Source: Krasilnikovozyma curviuscula
Taxonomy: Eukaryota > Basidiomycota > Tremellomycetes > Cystofilobasidiales > Mrakiaceae
Direction of reading: 5' to 3'
NCBI GenBank assembly: GCA_014825775.1
Contig: MVAQ01000125.1
Span: 1-60,456, forward strand
DNA: 60,456 nt
This document shows, one piece after another, positions 46,935-59,400 of this stretch. Positions within the stretch are counted from its first letter, which is position 1, and every line of letters begins with the position of its first letter. The position numbers and the translations under genes were made by a program. A model generated the notes under the pieces. That model had not been told where the DNA came from, searched no databases, and was given only the letters and a program-made list of their open reading frames with translations.

Positions 46935-49883
46935 CTAATCAGAGGCAAAGAAGTAGTAGTTGTAGTTGTAGCTAGTGGTGGTGCTAGCGAAAGTGTAGGA
47001 CGGAGTGTAATCGATGACGGTCTCCCCGTTTCTCACGAGGGTGACCGTCATGCCACTTCCCGCGGTAAGAGGGGATCGGAGGTTGCTGATGCCGGCTGGA
47101 ATAGAGAAGGTTGACGTCTGCGATCCGGAGGTCATGGTAACTGTTGCTGGAGAAACAGAGAAGACCAGGGCAAAGAAGTCGTTGATTTCCTGTGTCAAGA
47201 ACAAGAACAGAGAAATTGTCGGCACGAGCTCATCACACAGCGGACGATCTAGATGTGGAACTTACAGCAAGATGCCCATCGCTTCCATCCTGTCCCAAAG
47301 TGGGGTACTGTGGGCAGGTATCAGCCGTTGCGACAGCAGTATTGATGTGAGGTCTCGCTTGGAGGTAGAACTTATCGGCGGTGATGGTTGGGTAGGCTCC
47401 AGTTTGGAATGCGGTCGAATAGTACTCGTTGAGGGCGAGAAGAGGAGTGTGATCAAGAGTATCCCAATTGATTGAGTTCAATGGCATGTCCTCATCGTTG
47501 GCTCCAGGGTGGACAGGACCGATGTAAGAAGATTCACCCTGAAGAACGAAACTGTCAGTTTACAACAGCGCAAAAATTCCTCTACGACTGTGACTTACGT
47601 AGTCATTCCAGGTAAGAAGCTCTACCATGTTCACTCTGTTTCTCATCGCAATGATTTGTTGCCACCTTGTGCTGAAGACCCAAGCATCACTTTGATACAA
47701 CCAGTTCTTATTGTAGGTGTCAGGGCAATCTGCAAAACCAAGTAAGCCTTGCGTCAATCTTGAAGACAACGGCAGACTTAGACTTACAATGAGTAAAGAA
47801 AAGTGGAGATATTGCTGGCATGTATTGTATTGTGCCAATTGCAGCCATATAAGCTGTATCAGTCGCTGTGGTGATGGTGGAATCACCAGCAGCGGTCCAC
47901 GCAGAGTTCCACTGGAAGAGGTGATAACTAAGCGAAGTACTAGTAAACTTTAGTAAAATATCTACCCACATTTAAAACCATGTCAACGGAAGACCAGCCA
48001 GACCAAGAAGTTCCGGAAAAAAACGCAGGTGCGAAGAAGATTGAATGCCCCTTCGCATCCATGTCACTCTTCATCTGACTCCACAAGGAATCTCCGCAAC
48101 TCTCACCACTGAAAGTGCTGACAAGAACGTTTGAGTTGTAAATCATCTGGTTCGAATGAGAGCTGTATTTCAAAATGTAGTTTTCGATGGTGCTGGTGAT
48201 TGCTGAACAGCTCCAGACTGTCATGTCGAAGCTGTAAAATAGCTTGAAAGACGATCGAAACTGAGCTGCTGCTGCATACGCGTAGACCACTGACTGAGCT
48301 TGCCATGAGTCTGTTCCAAGGTTGAGAGCGAAGCCGGTGATTCCAGATTGAGCAGCGAGGGTGATGTCGGAAAGCCAGTCAGCTTGAGAGTAGCTGTAGG
48401 TATTTCCAACCATGTGATGGGCATACACAAACTTGGTTGCACTGCTGCTTGGAACTGAAAGTGATGGGGTGTAGCTGATTGAAGTTTTTGAAGCTGAATT
48501 CGAGGAAGTAGTTTTGGTAGAGGAACTTGATGAGATGGCAGCGCTGGACGTCAAGATTTTGTTGGAGGTTATTGAAGCAGTGTTGCTTGACACTGCTGGA
48601 GTAGAATTCACAATGACGAAATCCGTTGAAGTCGAAGTAATCGATGAACCTACTGTCCAGACTGACATCCTGTTGAAGCCTCCGCAGACCTCGCCGGACG
48701 CTCCAGTACACGCATACGTACATCCAGTAGAAGTGACCGCTGAGCTGCTAATGGTTCTGGAGCAGAAACACTGAGATCCATATTCGACACCAAAATACGA
48801 GTATCCAGTACAGTGAGCCCGGCAACTCTCGAGTGAGTTCGCACTTGAAGTGATGTAGGTCGAACTGAGAATTCGCGAAGATGATGAATCGACATAGCAA
48901 CCGATGTAAGTCGAAGTAGCGGTTGACGAATTAGCTGCTGTGGAGGTGGTGGTTGGACTTGCACCAGTTGAACTCGCAGTCATCAACGAGTAGACCTGGA
49001 TCGCATTGAAGCCCCCACACGTTTCATCAATGTTACCGCTACAACTGTAGGTGCATTTGCTGCTGCTGACTACTGAACTCGTCATAGAATTAGAGCAAAA
49101 GCACTAGCGGGCGGGAAAACATTGTCAGTCACAAGCCTCGAAAGATAAAGGGTATCGAGAACTCACTTGACTCCCGTACTCTACACCGAAAAAAGAGTAT
49201 CCAGAGCACTGAGCCCTACAAGACTCGATGGAATTTGAAGATTTTGAGGTGTAAGAATTTCCCAAGACTCTCAACAGTGATGAGTCCGTGTAACAGCCTA
49301 GAAAAGAGCTAATTGCTCCGGACGCTGATGGCAATGCTGATTTTGAAGCTGAAGCCGTAGTTGTAGTTGCTGAAGTATAAGTTGTGGTAGTTGTCGCTGA
49401 GTAAACACTTATGCGATTGAAGCCACCACAGTATGTTGAGGAATCCCCAGCACAGAGATAGGTACAGGAAGTCGATGCTATAGCATTGCTGTATGAATTG
49501 GCGCACCAACATTGGGTAGAATCTAACGAGTCAACAATCAGGGCCAGCCTATAAATCGTGCTAAGCAGTGACCAGCGAAAGTTAACCTCACATTCAACGC
49601 CAGCATAGTTGTATCCCAATCCCGCACAATATGACTGGCATATTGGAACTGTAAGAGTAGAGATTGTCTTGGTCGCGGATGACAGAACTCGCGCTGATGA
49701 ACTGTCTACATAACAACCGATGAATCCAGCTGTATTAGTTGCAGCACGAGCTTTGATACCATTGTTCGGATTAACATGAGCTCGAGACTTGAAAGGGCTG
49801 GAGGAACGGTCAAGGATGTGACCTGAGGTGTGGTGGGAAAGTGAGAGGACAGCGCAGATGAGAGGCAGCGGTAAGAGGTGCAT
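46935..49883 (-). CDS. Secreted GH71 alpha-1,3-glucanase with three WSC domains
   Basis: GH71 enzymes hydrolyse alpha-1,3-glucan, a wall polymer. The start ATG at 49881-49883 opens a signal peptide (HLLPLPLICAVLSLSHHTSG); the frame upstream begins only with TTG. Three cysteine-rich WSC carbohydrate-binding domains follow, each starting F/YIGCYVDSSS or FLGCYTDSSL and ending CGGFNRIS/CGGFNAIQ/CGGFNRMS. A Ser/Thr-rich, O-glycosylation-prone linker leads to the catalytic domain: FVYAHHMVGNTYSYSQADWL, DITLAAQSGITGFALNLG, KLFYSFDMTVWSC, KGHSIFFAPAFFSGTSW and NMVELLTWNDYGESSYIG. The C-terminal beta domain contains DFFALVFSVSPATVTMTSG. WSC domains 2 and 3 are nearly identical. It is probably secreted or wall-bound, for remodelling alpha-glucan. 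Confidence 0.92.
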
Positions 49884-50818
49884 GCTGAAACGACTCAGGA
49901 GCCTCAAAGAGGTGGAAATTTAGAATTAAGGTGGTATGATGGTTGGTAATGCAAGATTGATGTTTTACTGGCGAAACGGTGCGTTACGTTTGTATATGTT
50001 GCTGAGAATGTGCTGAGAGAGTGCTGAGATATTGATAACAACGTATCGAACGAGCGGTTTTGAGAGAACGACGGAGGACTAGAGATATGGAAAGGATCAA
50101 GTCACTGTTAAAGAATCAAAAAAGATGAGAGAGGAGTTTGGCTGTCGATCTTTTCTATTCGGTTACCCCTTTCCATCAGAGATCCAAGCTTTAAGCATCA
50201 AGGCAAATCACGCAATTCGTGAGGACCATAATTCTCCTTGAGTATCCCAGTGACAGCATTTCCCCACAGCCTTTGATATCCAATCACCGATCCATCCTCT
50301 CGTGCTTTCCGACTATCTTTAGACTTTACAGACGACAGTCCTCAGGCGATTCAAGGTATGTTTCCTAAATAATTCAGGTTATGTTGTAAGTTGAAGAAAA
50401 TACATTTTCTGAGAAGGAGGTAGGTTCATTCTACCAACTCAGGAGCAATATGAAACAGGTTTTTGCCCCTCGATCTCAATAGCCTTCAGGAGACTGAAGA
50501 TCTTCCAAGAGACAATTCCAGGACTTTACCAGTCGCAAGACTTAATCCCTAGCATGCCTCTGTGTCGCCTTGAACCGCGGACTCTATAAGGGAAAGAAAG
50601 TGAGAGGTAGAGCGGGAGTTGACTCCTTGAGGTGGTCGTGGTGCTGACTCCTTTAAGCCGTTACAGTGGACCCTCAACCGATATTACTTGCAGAGAGAGA
50701 CTCAAAAAGATCATCTTATAGTAAAGTCATGGAACTGAAAATCTCTTAAAAATCTCTTAACGAAGACAGAAGAAAATCATCGCAGCACCGACCCCATTCA
50801 TCTCAAACTCATTTTCCA
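49884..50818. promoter_or_regulatory. GH71 upstream region
   Basis: About 930 bases between the GH71 start and the 3' end of the first aldo-keto reductase, both on the minus strand. It should hold the GH71 promoter. A short direct repetition (gctgagaatgtgctgagagagtgctgagat) lies near 50000-50030. No gene is seen. Confidence 0.4.
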
Positions 50819-52440
50819 TCATTGATTATACCCAATAGCCTTCTCGTTTATAACGAAGTCCACATTTCCGATGAATTCAATAAACATTGGCTTTTTGGAG
50901 GAGTCTTCGTGAGGGCTGGGAGAGATGACGCTGTTTGGGAAACCAACGTCAAATGGTTGGACAGCTGGCGGAAAGTTGCAAGGAGGGTCGAAGTTACGAA
51001 CAAATAACAGTATACAAAAGTGTTGTGAAGAAAACAATGGTTAATGGGAAATTTCGAGACATTTTATTAAGAACAAGAAAACGAACCTTCGATTCTCTCT
51101 ATCTGCTCCTGTGTCAATTTGATCTCCAAAGACTTCAAGTTGGCGTGAAGATACTCGATTTTACTTCCACCAATGATTGGGAAAACGTATGGGGCTTTTG
51201 ACAAAAGGTATGCCAATGCGATGGCTTGAGGATTGTCTCCGAGGTCGTGCTCAGCTGAAATCTGGCACAAGAGCTCAGACATCTTGTCCTCGATGGGAGA
51301 AGACTTAGATCTACCAGAAGTATTTCCTGCTTGTTTCTTCTTCTCCCTCTGTGGAAGAGTATCACGATTAGCAAAAAAGAGCGTTCAAAAGAACAAAGGG
51401 AGACACTTACTTGGGCTGGAGAGACAAGTCTGCCACCACCAATGCCATCCCAAACAGCAATCGCCATACCCATCTGCTTTGCCATAGGAAGAATTTCGCG
51501 CTCCAAGTCCCGGAGCAGAACGTTCCATCGACCTTGATAAATGGAGAACTCGGTCTTGTGTGCGAGTTGAGCGTATGAGTTTGCCCAAGAGACCACCCAA
51601 GCAGGCGTATCTATCAAATTGAAAGAAAAAATTTAGAAAGGGAGGAGAGTGTACGATCTCAACCAGACCAGCGACTTGCCAGAAACACCCAGATACAAGA
51701 CTTTCCCGCTTTTGACAAGCGCATCTAAAGAGTCCATGATTTCCTTGACAGAGGTAGACCAATCGTAAATGTGCAAGTAAAGGATGTCGATCCAGTCGGT
51801 TTGAAGTTTCTTCAGCGAGTCGCGAACCTACCGAAGTGGTACAGGTTATTTAGCGGTGGAAGGAAGACCAACGAGAATCAGTTAATGTGACTAACTGAAA
51901 CGTGCAGCGATCTTCTGTTGTTTCCGGAAGATGTGATAGACTCGTCTTTTCCATCAGCGTAGCTTCTGTATGGAAGAGTGAACTGTGGGGTCTAGAGATC
52001 AGCTCTTGTTGGATGGGCGCCGCACCGGGTAAACAAGACGAAACTACTTAACACACCTTGGTAGCGATCACCATACGGTCCCTGTTCTTCCTTTCAGCCA
52101 TCCACTCCCCAATCCATGTCTCAGACTGTTCGTTCTGATAATTATTGGCTGTGTCACTGTGCAGAATCGCGAAGATCGACCATCAGCAACAGGTTTTCAG
52201 CCGCAGCGCTTTAAACGAAATTTACATGAAGTTACCACCCAGAGCGACAAACTCGTCGAGGAGTTTGAAAGCTTCCTCTTTGGTCATGGTGCTCATGAAA
52301 CCCTCCCAAGCGTTTCCAAGCGACATCGCACCGAGCTGAAGAGGTGAAACCCTGATGCCTGCGTTCTTCGAGAGGATGCGGTATCTTCCCAGAGCGGAAG
52401 GTGGTGGTGGTGGTCTATCAAACAAATCTAGTCCTGGCAT
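50819..52440 (-). CDS. Aldo-keto reductase, aryl-alcohol dehydrogenase-like (copy 1)
   Basis: NADP-dependent aldo-keto reductases of this group (yeast AAD type) reduce aldehydes or ketones. Landmarks: [37 protein letters not shown], containing the catalytic Asp and Tyr; [20 protein letters not shown] followed by catalytic Lys; [29 protein letters not shown] with the catalytic His; [60 protein letters not shown]. The tail continues through a spliced exon ([19 protein letters not shown] to EKAIGYNQ). The DYKH tetrad is intact. It is a tandem paralogue of the next gene; substrate unknown. Confidence 0.92.
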
Positions 52441-52843
52441 TCTTTCTGCTGAGTAGGGTGTCTTTTGTAGAAGAATGAAAGAAAGAAAAAGGCCAAAATA
52501 GTCGTCTTTTTAAGTTGCGAGAGAGGGAGAGTTTTGCCTCCATCTGTCAGAGTGGAGCAATTGGTCATTTCTCGCTAAGCACAAGCCTACTGTGCGATAT
52601 GGGACGCGTAAGCAAGCAGCTCGATCCCCATTGCAAAGATTAATTTGCCAGTGGAAGAAGGCCGAGAGGATAGAAGGCCGAGAGAAGAGGGTGTGCGGAT
52701 ATGGGAGGAGGTCATCACGCGCCACGAAAATACAGGTCGCTGCTTTCAGATTGTAAGTGATCATTGCAAAGAGTAATCCAATCCAACAACCAGAAAGTAT
52801 AATCAGATGGTTGAAAACTGCCCATACTTCACTATGCACTTGG
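52441..52843. other. Spacer between tandem reductase genes
   Basis: About 400 bases holding the promoter of copy 1 and the 3' end of copy 2. No gene is seen. Confidence 0.5.
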
Positions 52844-54700
52844 TTATTGGTGTCCAATAGCCTTCTCAGCTGGCAAGAAGTCAATGTTTCCAGACGCAGC
52901 CAGAATTCTGCCGGGTGCTCCAGAAACATGAGGGTCTTCTCCAAGCATCGACATAGGGAATCCAAGATTGAACTCATAAACACCTGAGACCAAGAAAGAA
53001 AAGAAAAGAAGAGAAAGAGACGTCGGTACGATCCCAGAACAGGAAAAAAGAACGCAGTGAAAGACGGACCTTCAATCTTTGCAATCTGCTCGCTGCTCAG
53101 TTTGATCTCCAAACTTTTGATGTTCTCCTTCAAATACTCGACCTTCCTTCCTCCGACGATGGGGAACACATACGGGGTCTTAGCCATCAAGTAAGCCAGC
53201 GCGATGGCTTGGATGTTTTCTTCGAGGCCGATGTCGGCTGCGATCTCAGCGAGGGTGGCAGACATTATTTCATCCAAGGGCGTTTGGAGAGTCGATCTGT
53301 AAGATGAGCTACCGTCCGCTTTCTTCTTCTCGATCTACGTAGTCAAAGACAAAGAGGATCAATCAGGTTTTGAGTCGCTGATGAGATATGAGCAAAGCAA
53401 AGACGTACCTGCTTCTTAGTGACGAGTTTACCACCACCCATGGCGTCCCAGGGGGAGATGGCCATACCGAACTCTCTGCACATTGGGATAATGTCTCTCT
53501 CTGTATGAAAGGAAGGGCATCAGCGTCAGAGTATGACCCGAGAGGAAGCTCAGCTTGACTCACCAAGATCTCGGAGCACAACGTTCCATCTACCTTGGTA
53601 TACACTGAACTGTGTCTTTCCATGGGCTTTGGCGTACATGTTGCACGCGGAGACGATCCATGCTGGTGTGTCCGAGACACCGAGGTAGAGGACCTTGCCG
53701 GACTTGACGACGGCGTCGAGGGAGTCCATCACTTCTTCGATCGAGGTACAGAAGTCCCACCAGTGTAGGTAGAGGATCTGATAAGGAAGGAAGGAGGACA
53801 ATGGGCATTAGTGTGTTTCTGTAGTATGGAGCAGGAGATGCAAGAGAGGAGGCACGAACATCGATGTACTCAGTCTGGAGTTTCTTGAGCGAGTCACGGA
53901 GCTATGACGAGAGGCAGAACACAGTCCAAGAGAAGTATCAGCGTGCGGTTTTCTTTCATATGTTTTGGACGATTGGCAAGATGACTACTCACAGAAACGT
54001 GCAATGATCGCCGGGTGTTGCCTCCAAAGTTGATTCCAGCGTCCTTGCCGACCGCGTGAGATCTATAGTTGATGGTGAACTATACAAACCCAAGTAAACA
54101 AATACTCAGTCCATCAAGAAAAAAGGAGATCACTTTGAAGAAACCAGCGGGAAGGCTAACCTTGGTCGCAATCACGAGGTTGTCACGGTTCTTCCTCTCC
54201 GCCATCCATTCGCCGATCCACGTCTCGGATTGCTCGTTCTGGTAGTTGTTGGCCGTATCGCTGTGAAAACGGGAGATGGAGGTGTGCGGGTCAGTAAGGA
54301 CAGAGGGTGGGATAACGTCACCCCGCCCACCGAGGCAGCGTGGATAGAGGGAGGAGGGTGCTTGCTTACATGAAGTTACCACCGAGCTCAACACTGGTTC
54401 ACAGTCAAGCAGTCAAGCAAGGACGAGAGTCAGCGAGATGTGAGCAACAAAACCAGCATGTCCCGCGCATGAAAAATGCACCGTCGGCGGATGAACAGCA
54501 CCGGCAACTCACAAGGCGTCCAGCAGCTTGAATGCGTCCTCCTTCTCCAGACTGCCCATGTAGTCCTTCCAGTCGTCTCCGATGGACATGGCCCCGAGCT
54601 GGAGGGGAGACACCCGGATGCCAGAGGTCTTGGAGAGGATTCGACGGCGTCCGAGAGCGGACGCTGGGGTCGGTGGGCTGTCGTACAGATCGAGAGGCAT
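52844..54700 (-). CDS. Aldo-keto reductase, aryl-alcohol dehydrogenase-like (copy 2)
   Basis: This is the tandem paralogue of the neighbouring reductase, matching it through [127 protein letters not shown] and a tail of [20 protein letters not shown] ending EKAIGHQ. The Asp/Tyr/Lys/His catalytic tetrad is intact. It has an intron (54394-54512) splitting LLDAF and VELGGNFI that copy 1 lacks; other intron positions appear shared. Its tail is closer to the usual family sequence than copy 1's, suggesting it is the more conserved member. Confidence 0.92.
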
Positions 54701-56435
54701 AGCGGCAGGGTCTTTGCTTGGGATGTGTGTTGGGTGAAGGGGGCTGGTGGTTGGAGAGGAGACGGTCGAGGACGACGTTAAGTAGGAAGCAGTGGAGGCG
54801 TCTTTCGCGCGAGAATGGAGGCGACGAGGGATGGAGGTGAGGAGGGTGGGAAGAAGGAGTTATAGTAGAATATTTTTGTGTCCGTCTGCTGCGCCAGGAG
54901 GCGATGAGTAGTTGTTAAACGTCGGCCAAGACCAAGGAGGTCCAATTTCGGATTCGCAATGGTTGGGTCTCGGGACTCGGGTTCATTTTTCCCGAGGGTG
55001 GAGATGAGGCCCTCCTTGGTACAGGGCAGAAACAGAGGACAGCCTCGGTCATCTGGGTAGGTGGGAGGGAGGTGGATATGAGAATGTGAGCTGGGAACTC
55101 ACTCTGGGTCCACCGTCCCCACCTCGGAAATGAGATTGAGATTCACTTTGGCGTGATGCTGGTTGAAGGCCATATATGCTGCATTCCTGTCCATACACTA
55201 TACTGATGAGAGATCCAGTCACATTGTCGGAGGAGACCTGCTGCTATCGTAAGAACACCAGCTGCGTTTGGATAGCGCATAGTGGTATAGCTGGTCTGCA
55301 ACTCAACAGCGTTGCGCTGTCTCCTTCCTTCCGTTAGCCATTCGGACGGCCAGACGGTTTCTCTCATCCTGCTCAGACGGTGGCTCTGATTGATGATGCT
55401 GACCAGACCACCTGGTGGTTGTTGAGTGCAAGAAAGCAAGGCAAGGAAAAAAAAGGGATGGATAGCATCAGCTACATCAATCGATGGAGCGGCGGACGAT
55501 CGACTCGCTGGGGGTGCTGCTACCCATCCGTCTCTTCGAAAGACACGATTCTTATAAGGAGATTCTGTTTCAATAAACCCAATGAGCTCACCAAGACGCG
55601 TCTTACTTCCGTCTTTTTCTGCCTGGGGAGGCTCAACCACCTTGAAACGACGCGTCGATCCCTGGTCACTAGCGCAACGCAATCCTGAACGACAACAATA
55701 CGTCCCTCACTGAGAAACAGGATGGGATTTCGTCTGCTTTAAACAAAAACAGAAAGTCTCTACTCATTTGCCGAATCATCTATGTGAAGGAGAGTCTGTA
55801 ATGGATTCGACTGGCTGCAGGCGTTGCTGCGCAAAAACCTGTCCCTCCATCAGTTAGGAATAACATGCGATCTGTCCCTCCTCCATTAGAACAACCCACG
55901 AGCACAGGTACAGGCTATTTTTTCACTTACGATCCAGAGTGAGGACGAAGCGATTCGCTTGCAAAATGCCAGTCCCATCGATTTGAAAGAAAAGGTCACG
56001 ACGCAATTTATTCCTGCTGCTGGTTCTCCTGTCACTACATCACCCACCCCAAGCAGCAGCACGTACCACAAAAAAAAGCGAGTATCGCTGGTCGAGAACT
56101 CTTCAGCACTACCTTCAGACAGCACACTCGTTCAGATAGGATCCACCATTGTACAAAGGCCCCTTGGGAACGACTGGAATTCTCGAACAAGGACGTGCCG
56201 CCGTGGTTCGCTGAGCGTGAGTTCCCCAATTTTCGCAGCTTCTCCCTCCCCAAACAAAACCCACTCCTCGAGGCATACAGCTGCTCAGAAGCCATAGGAG
56301 GTGTATGCCATCTCGAACGAGCGATTGAAATCGAGCTGCAGGCTGACTTTGCTCGCCCTTTTGTCCTTGGGAATTCTCCTCCTGCAGCAGCGCCAACTCT
56401 GGTAACGGTGCCCTGTAAAACCCTTGGTCGGAACC
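54701..56435. promoter_or_regulatory. Divergent 1.7-kb region, reductase copy 2 / chitin synthase
   Basis: This long spacer holds the promoters of both genes. On the plus strand a short ORF starts at 55865 (25 codons plus stop at 55942) with a gtgagg donor-like site at its end, and a longer open stretch covers about 55941-56297. These may be uORFs or unrecognised 5' exons of the chitin synthase mRNA. Frames at 55143-55682 look like chance. Confidence 0.4.
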
Positions 56436-59400
56436 ATGTTGAGGCCGTACGATCCAGCTAGCAATGCTTCATCCTCTTCAGCCAATATACCAATACCGAC
56501 GTTCAACCCCCCTCCTCTGAGGTGAGTCCTCCCCCTGGAGTAGTAGCACGCACACTCGCAACCCCCTCTCAAATGAGGGCAACGAGGCTGGGCGCGACGT
56601 ATCAACTATTTGCTCATTGCTAACCGTTGTCTACCTGTCTTTCCTGCTGTGTGTGTGTGGAATGAAAACTGAATGTAGGAAACCGACCCAACTGAAACGA
56701 GGAAAGACTCTGACACGGCCTGAACGAGGCCAAAAAGCACCACCGTTAATCACCCCGCCTGCGCCTTTTCACCCAGGGCTGTCGAAACAGTCCTTCCCCT
56801 TAACACCCTCCTCAGATACCTCTTCCGGTTGGTCAAGAGACTGGTGGGTTATCCTCTCCATCATCTGTACCTTTTGGGCGCCCCCGAGTTTCCTCCATGC
56901 GTTGGGTAAGAAGGACACGCTCGTGCGACAGGCGTGGAGGGAGAAGATAACGCTCTGCTTGATATGCCTATTCTTTGGTGGGTGCGTCGCATTCATTACA
57001 ATGGGTCTACAGGCGGCGTTGTGTCCTGCGGGAGCACAGAGCTCGTTTCAGGCGGCGGAAAGTACCAGCGGTGAGTCTTTTTCTTTTCCACCACCCTTAT
57101 CGACGACAACAGACGCGTTGCCTAGAACGCCTAGTCCCTTCTTTCTTCTACTGAATATACGTATATTTGAATATAGGTGTCGTTGGTATCGAAGGCTGGT
57201 CATTCAACATTTCCTCGTCCGTTGTCACGTCCTCCGTCAACTTCTACACCATCGCCAAAGCTTACCCAGGCCAAGACATCTCTAATGACTTCTTGCGCCA
57301 TACATCGTCTTTCCCAGCATGCTCAGGCTTCACTGGAAAATTCGCTACCACACCAATGTGTCAAGCCGACGCCGTCTCTGGAGTCTCTTATAACGGAACT
57401 CTGCAAAGCTGTCCGCTGCCGGCGCTCAATTCCACCACTCTCAATGATCTCAAGATTACAAACAACAGCATTCAGGTCGGTTACACCTGGGACCAAGTGT
57501 CTTCTTGGGAGCACTACATGGTGATAGGTCAGTTATTAAAGAAAAAAACACCAAAGTTCCTTCTGGCCACCGTGACTGAGTCTGACAATCGCTGCGTACA
57601 ATTTCTTCTCAGATGGCAACGTTTTGAACATGTACCCCTACTTGGCAGCGAATCGTTACTCTATCTCTGGGGACTATGTCGACCTTGCCATCCGAACCGT
57701 CCTCAAATCTGAAACGTCAGGTAGAGACGCAACGCGCCTCTTCTACAACCGAAAAGACACCCAAGCCGCCGTGCCTTGTCTCGTCAGCCGGTACTATGCT
57801 GGACACATCGACAAAACCTCACCCGGATGCATGATTGCATCTATATTCCTTTACCTCTCGCTCGGCATCATCCTGGGAATCATCGCCGCCCGATTCGTCA
57901 TGGCGTGTATTTTCACCTGGTTCATTTCCCCGAGGGTATGTAAACCCCTTGATTCGTACGAAGGCAAGATCAGTCCGATGGTCATGCCTGAAGGAGGCAA
58001 CCGCAGCGTCGGCAATCGAACAGGAACTGCCCCTTGGAACTCGACGAACCCAGGCGGCGTCTCGTCCTCTTCGAGGAAGCTCCAGAAGAACAACCACCAT
58101 CTCGCACTTCCCCCAACGAATACGCCCCAAATCATCAGTGCGGCGCAGATTGGCGCGGAGTTGTTCACGGTCTGCCTGGTGACGTGCTACTCCGAGTCGC
58201 TCGAGTCTATCAAGGGCACCTGTGACTCAATCGCCCTTACGACCTACTCCGACTCAAGGAAGCTCATGATTATCGTCGCTGATGGTATGGTCACTGGGTC
58301 TGGGGAGACGATCTCAACGCCAGATATCTGTGTGGGTCTCTTGGAGGCCGACGAGAGGTTTGGGAATCCGATCCCAATGGGTTACATCGCCGTGGGTAGT
58401 GGCAGGAAGGGAGAGAACAGAGCAATGGTGTATGCTGGGCACTACGGTCAGTCATGACCACTTTTTTTTTTTTGTTTGGCTCTGAAGCCTCGGAGAAACT
58501 GACGGTTCTCCTTTCTGAGCAGTTGTGAGCAAGAATGGTCGACGAGCGAGGGTGCCAACAATTGTCATTGTCAAGTGCGGTATGCCGTTCGAAGCGACAG
58601 AGGCCAAGCCTGGAAACAGAGGTAAAAGAGACTCCCAGTTGATCCTCATGAACTTCTTCAGCAAAGTCACGTACAACGACCGAATGTCGCCTCTCGACTT
58701 CGACTTGTTCAGGAAGATTCAGACGTTGATGGGTGTTACACCCGACTTCTTCGAGACAGTCTTGATGGTATGTACTGCGTTTCTCGTTTTTGAATTCCCT
58801 TCTGGGCGCCTCGCTAACTATATCCTCGCTCGATCAAGGTTGATGCTGATACTGTCATCACTGAAGACTCCCTCACCCATTTAGTCAACTGTATGCAGCA
58901 CGACAACATGGTGATGGGTGTCTGCGGTGAAACCCGAGTAGCCAACAAGCGTCAAAACTACATCACCATGATCCAAGTCTACGAGTATTTCATCTCTCAT
59001 CACATGGCTAAAGCATTCGAAGCCTCCTTCGGTGGTGTTACGTGTCTTCCTGGCTGTTTCTCTATGTATAGATTGAAGTCCAGGAAGGCTGGAGAAGACG
59101 ACTGGATCCCAATTATCACCAAACCTGAAATCGTATCGGAATACAGCCAAAGCGACGTTGTGACGCTACATCAGAAGAACCTGTTGCTCCTCGGTGAAGA
59201 TCGATTCCTCTCAACACTTATGCTCAGGACATTCCCCAACAGGAAGATGATGTTCTGCCCTCAGGCGCGATGTAGGACTGTCGTCCCCGACACGTTCGCC
59301 ATCTTACTCTCCCAGCGACGACGATGGATCAATTCCACAGTGCACAACTTAATGGAATTAATCCGAGTTCGAAACCTCTGTGGAACATTTTGTTTTTCGA

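Noticed and set aside
49884..49907. GH71 start at 49907
   Set aside because: The codon is TTG. The ATG at 49881-49883 directly opens a good signal peptide.
55143..55682. 179-codon minus-strand frame upstream of the chitin synthase
   Set aside because: Its composition is random, no motif or splice partner is seen, and it sits in a promoter-type spacer.
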